Position numbers and translations under genes: made by a program. The notes under the pieces are model-generated. The model saw only the letters and a list, made by a program, of their open reading frames with translations. It was not told the DNA's origin and did not search any database. Below, piece by piece: positions 5,934-7,095 of a stretch of 7,095 nt of DNA (position 1 is the first letter of the stretch; every line of letters starts with the position of its first letter). The stretch spans positions 1 to 7,095 of the forward strand of contig CAJQKX010000223.1 in the NCBI GenBank assembly GCA_905479025.1. The letters are read 5' to 3'. This stretch comes from an uncultured Paraglaciecola sp. (lineage in GTDB: Bacteria > Pseudomonadota > Gammaproteobacteria > Enterobacterales > Alteromonadaceae).

Positions 5934-7095
5934 GCTTATCGGAAGGCCGGTGTGAGGAGATTGCTCAAACGTGGTTCAAAGTTGATGGCCATGATAGTAG
6001 TGAGTTTGACGGTGTTTCGATGGGGGAGTTACTTAGGCTCAAAGTTTTCGAGCAACTGTACAAGCGCGCTCAGGTCGCAGATGATGGGCTATCTATCAAG
6101 CAAATGGTGAAACGCTTGGGGTTGGACGGAGTGCTTAGAGCTCTACTTAGCTTTTTTAGTGGAGATGACGATATTCAGGAAAAAGATTATTTGTTCATCT
6201 ATGACATAAACAACAAGCCTATGATTGATGCTTTGAATTTGTTAGCTATCAGCCTTGTTGCTAAGGGCGAATCGGTGGGCGCAGTTACTATTGACCACGC
6301 AATCTCTGAGCAGTGTTCTGTCAAGGGAAAACTGACCTGGTTTGGGGTTTTTGCTTTTGCAGACTTTCTTAAAGTTTTAAAGAGTTTCTCAAGGTATTTT
6401 ACTTTTTTAAAAGGTATGAATGAGTGTTATAACGAATTAGAGCTCGTTGTGGGCCGCCGCTTATGCGGATCAGTTAAAAGGTACTTTCTTTGCCAATCCT
6501 TTTTTTTACTGTTTGAGCGGCAGGCGATTGAATCTATTTTGAAGCATAAGAAGCCAAGAGTGATTGTTGTCGCATCAGACGCGCATCGGGTTGCAAAAAT
6601 GGCCGTCATTCTTGGAAAAAAATCGAATATTAAAACAATTGTGTATCAACACGGGGCTACCATTTGGGGATATGGGTATGTCCCAGTTTATGCGGATAAA
6701 ATTATGGTTTGGGGCGAGTCTTCTAGGCAGTGGCTCATTAAAAGGGAAGTATTGCCAAGCCAGATATCAGTTGTAGGTAATATATTGATGGAAGTGACGA
6801 AGCTTGAGCGAGCTTATAGGCCTCCCGAGCTTGGCAAGAGGATATATTTTTTTCCGAACCCAATAGATAGAGCCGTCATTAAGATTATTGTTAATGCAAT
6901 AGATAGTGCCTGCGTTAAATTTAAAACTACTGGCTGCTTAAAGTTGCATCCTTCAGAAAAAAAAATAATTTTTTTTAAAAATATTATCAAGACATCTATC
7001 TCTGAGTTAGCACTTAGCACCTGTGCGATAAGAGATTTAGATATATCCTTAGGCGATATAGCTGTTATCGTTAACTCTACCGCTGGCGTGGATGC
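5930..7095 (+). CDS. GT-B-like glycosyltransferase, candidate nonulosonate transferase (3' partial)
   Basis: The frame is open from ATG 5930 to the end of the window, giving 388 complete codons plus two bases, so the C-terminus is missing. No signal peptide or clear membrane span is seen. After a divergent N-terminal half, the protein shows IVVASDAHR (212-220), YQHG (239-242), PVYADKIMVWGESS (252-265), VVGN (281-284), KLHPSE (338-343) and NSTAGVD (382-388). This order (HG, then AD..WG, then VGN, then KxHP, then an S/T-rich turn) fits GT-B glycosyltransferases of surface polysaccharides. The His-Pro and Ser/Thr motifs are shared by bacterial polysialyltransferases and by CDP-glycerol-type polymerases, both of which bind cytidine nucleotides. 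Transfer of the CMP-nonulosonate made by this operon is therefore a reasonable inference, but not proven. GGAGAG (5918-5923) is the ribosome site, and the ATGA overlap with the sulfotransferase stop indicates coupled translation. Confidence 0.8.
   Translation, partial: MSLSEGRCEEIAQTWFKVDGHDSSEFDGVSMGELLRLKVFEQLYKRAQVADDGLSIKQMVKRLGLDGVLRALLSFFSGDDDIQEKDYLFIYDINNKPMIDALNLLAISLVAKGESVGAVTIDHAISEQCSVKGKLTWFGVFAFADFLKVLKSFSRYFTFLKGMNECYNELELVVGRRLCGSVKRYFLCQSFFLLFERQAIESILKHKKPRVIVVASDAHRVAKMAVILGKKSNIKTIVYQHGATIWGYGYVPVYADKIMVWGESSRQWLIKREVLPSQISVVGNILMEVTKLERAYRPPELGKRIYFFPNPIDRAVIKIIVNAIDSACVKFKTTGCLKLHPSEKKIIFFKNIIKTSISELALSTCAIRDLDISLGDIAVIVNSTAGVD

Noticed and set aside
6427..7020. Short open frames on both strands near the right end (6427-6609 -, 6564-6776 +, 6814-7020 -)
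   Set aside because: All lie inside the long open glycosyltransferase frame from 5930, which has coherent family motifs.
1..7095. Mobile elements, CRISPR arrays, tRNA or rRNA genes, toxin-antitoxin or defence systems
   Set aside because: No transposase, terminal repeats, regularly spaced repeats or RNA-gene-like structures were seen. The window is filled by six polysaccharide genes.

Overview
The window is a densely packed, single-strand (+) stretch of a surface-polysaccharide locus, of O-antigen or capsule type. It is built around a nonulosonic acid, meaning a sialic acid-like nine-carbon sugar. The Wzx-like flippase, the Wzy-like polymerase and the phage-like gene packing suggest a Gram-negative bacterium, possibly a marine or environmental gammaproteobacterium. 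The lineage cannot be fixed from sequence alone. Base composition is uneven: by eye about 30% G+C in the second half of the first gene and nearer 45-50% in the next gene. This is usual for such exchangeable loci.

Layout. (1) Bases 1-1604 hold a gene cut at its 5' end that fuses a CMP-nonulosonate synthetase (NeuA/PseF/SpsF type) to a PseG/SpsG-like UDP-sugar hydrolase. (2) 1611-2666 encodes a NeuB/SpsE-family nonulosonate synthase. (3) 2676-3914 encodes a multispanning O-antigen polymerase/ligase-like protein. (4) 3917-5125 encodes a Wzx-like flippase. (5) 5127-5933 encodes a PAPS-dependent sulfotransferase. (6) 5930-7095 is an open reading frame that runs off the window. It encodes a GT-B-like glycosyltransferase with the HP and Ser/Thr motifs seen in CMP-sugar-using polysialyltransferase-type enzymes.

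Genes are separated by 6, 9, 2 and 1 bases and then by a 4-base ATGA overlap, so they almost certainly form one operon with translational coupling. No promoter, terminator between genes, RNA gene, insertion sequence or CRISPR array is visible, and there is no gene-free stretch.

How the genes may work together (inference): the PseG-like domain frees an amino sugar from UDP. The NeuB-family enzyme condenses it with phosphoenolpyruvate. The synthetase domain activates the product with CTP, and the last gene may transfer it to a lipid-linked repeat unit. The unit is flipped by Wzx and polymerised by Wzy, and the sulfotransferase adds sulfate to the glycan. The expected result is a sulfated, nonulosonate-containing surface polysaccharide. 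The exact nonulosonic acid is not determined, and the genes making the UDP-sugar precursor would lie outside the window.
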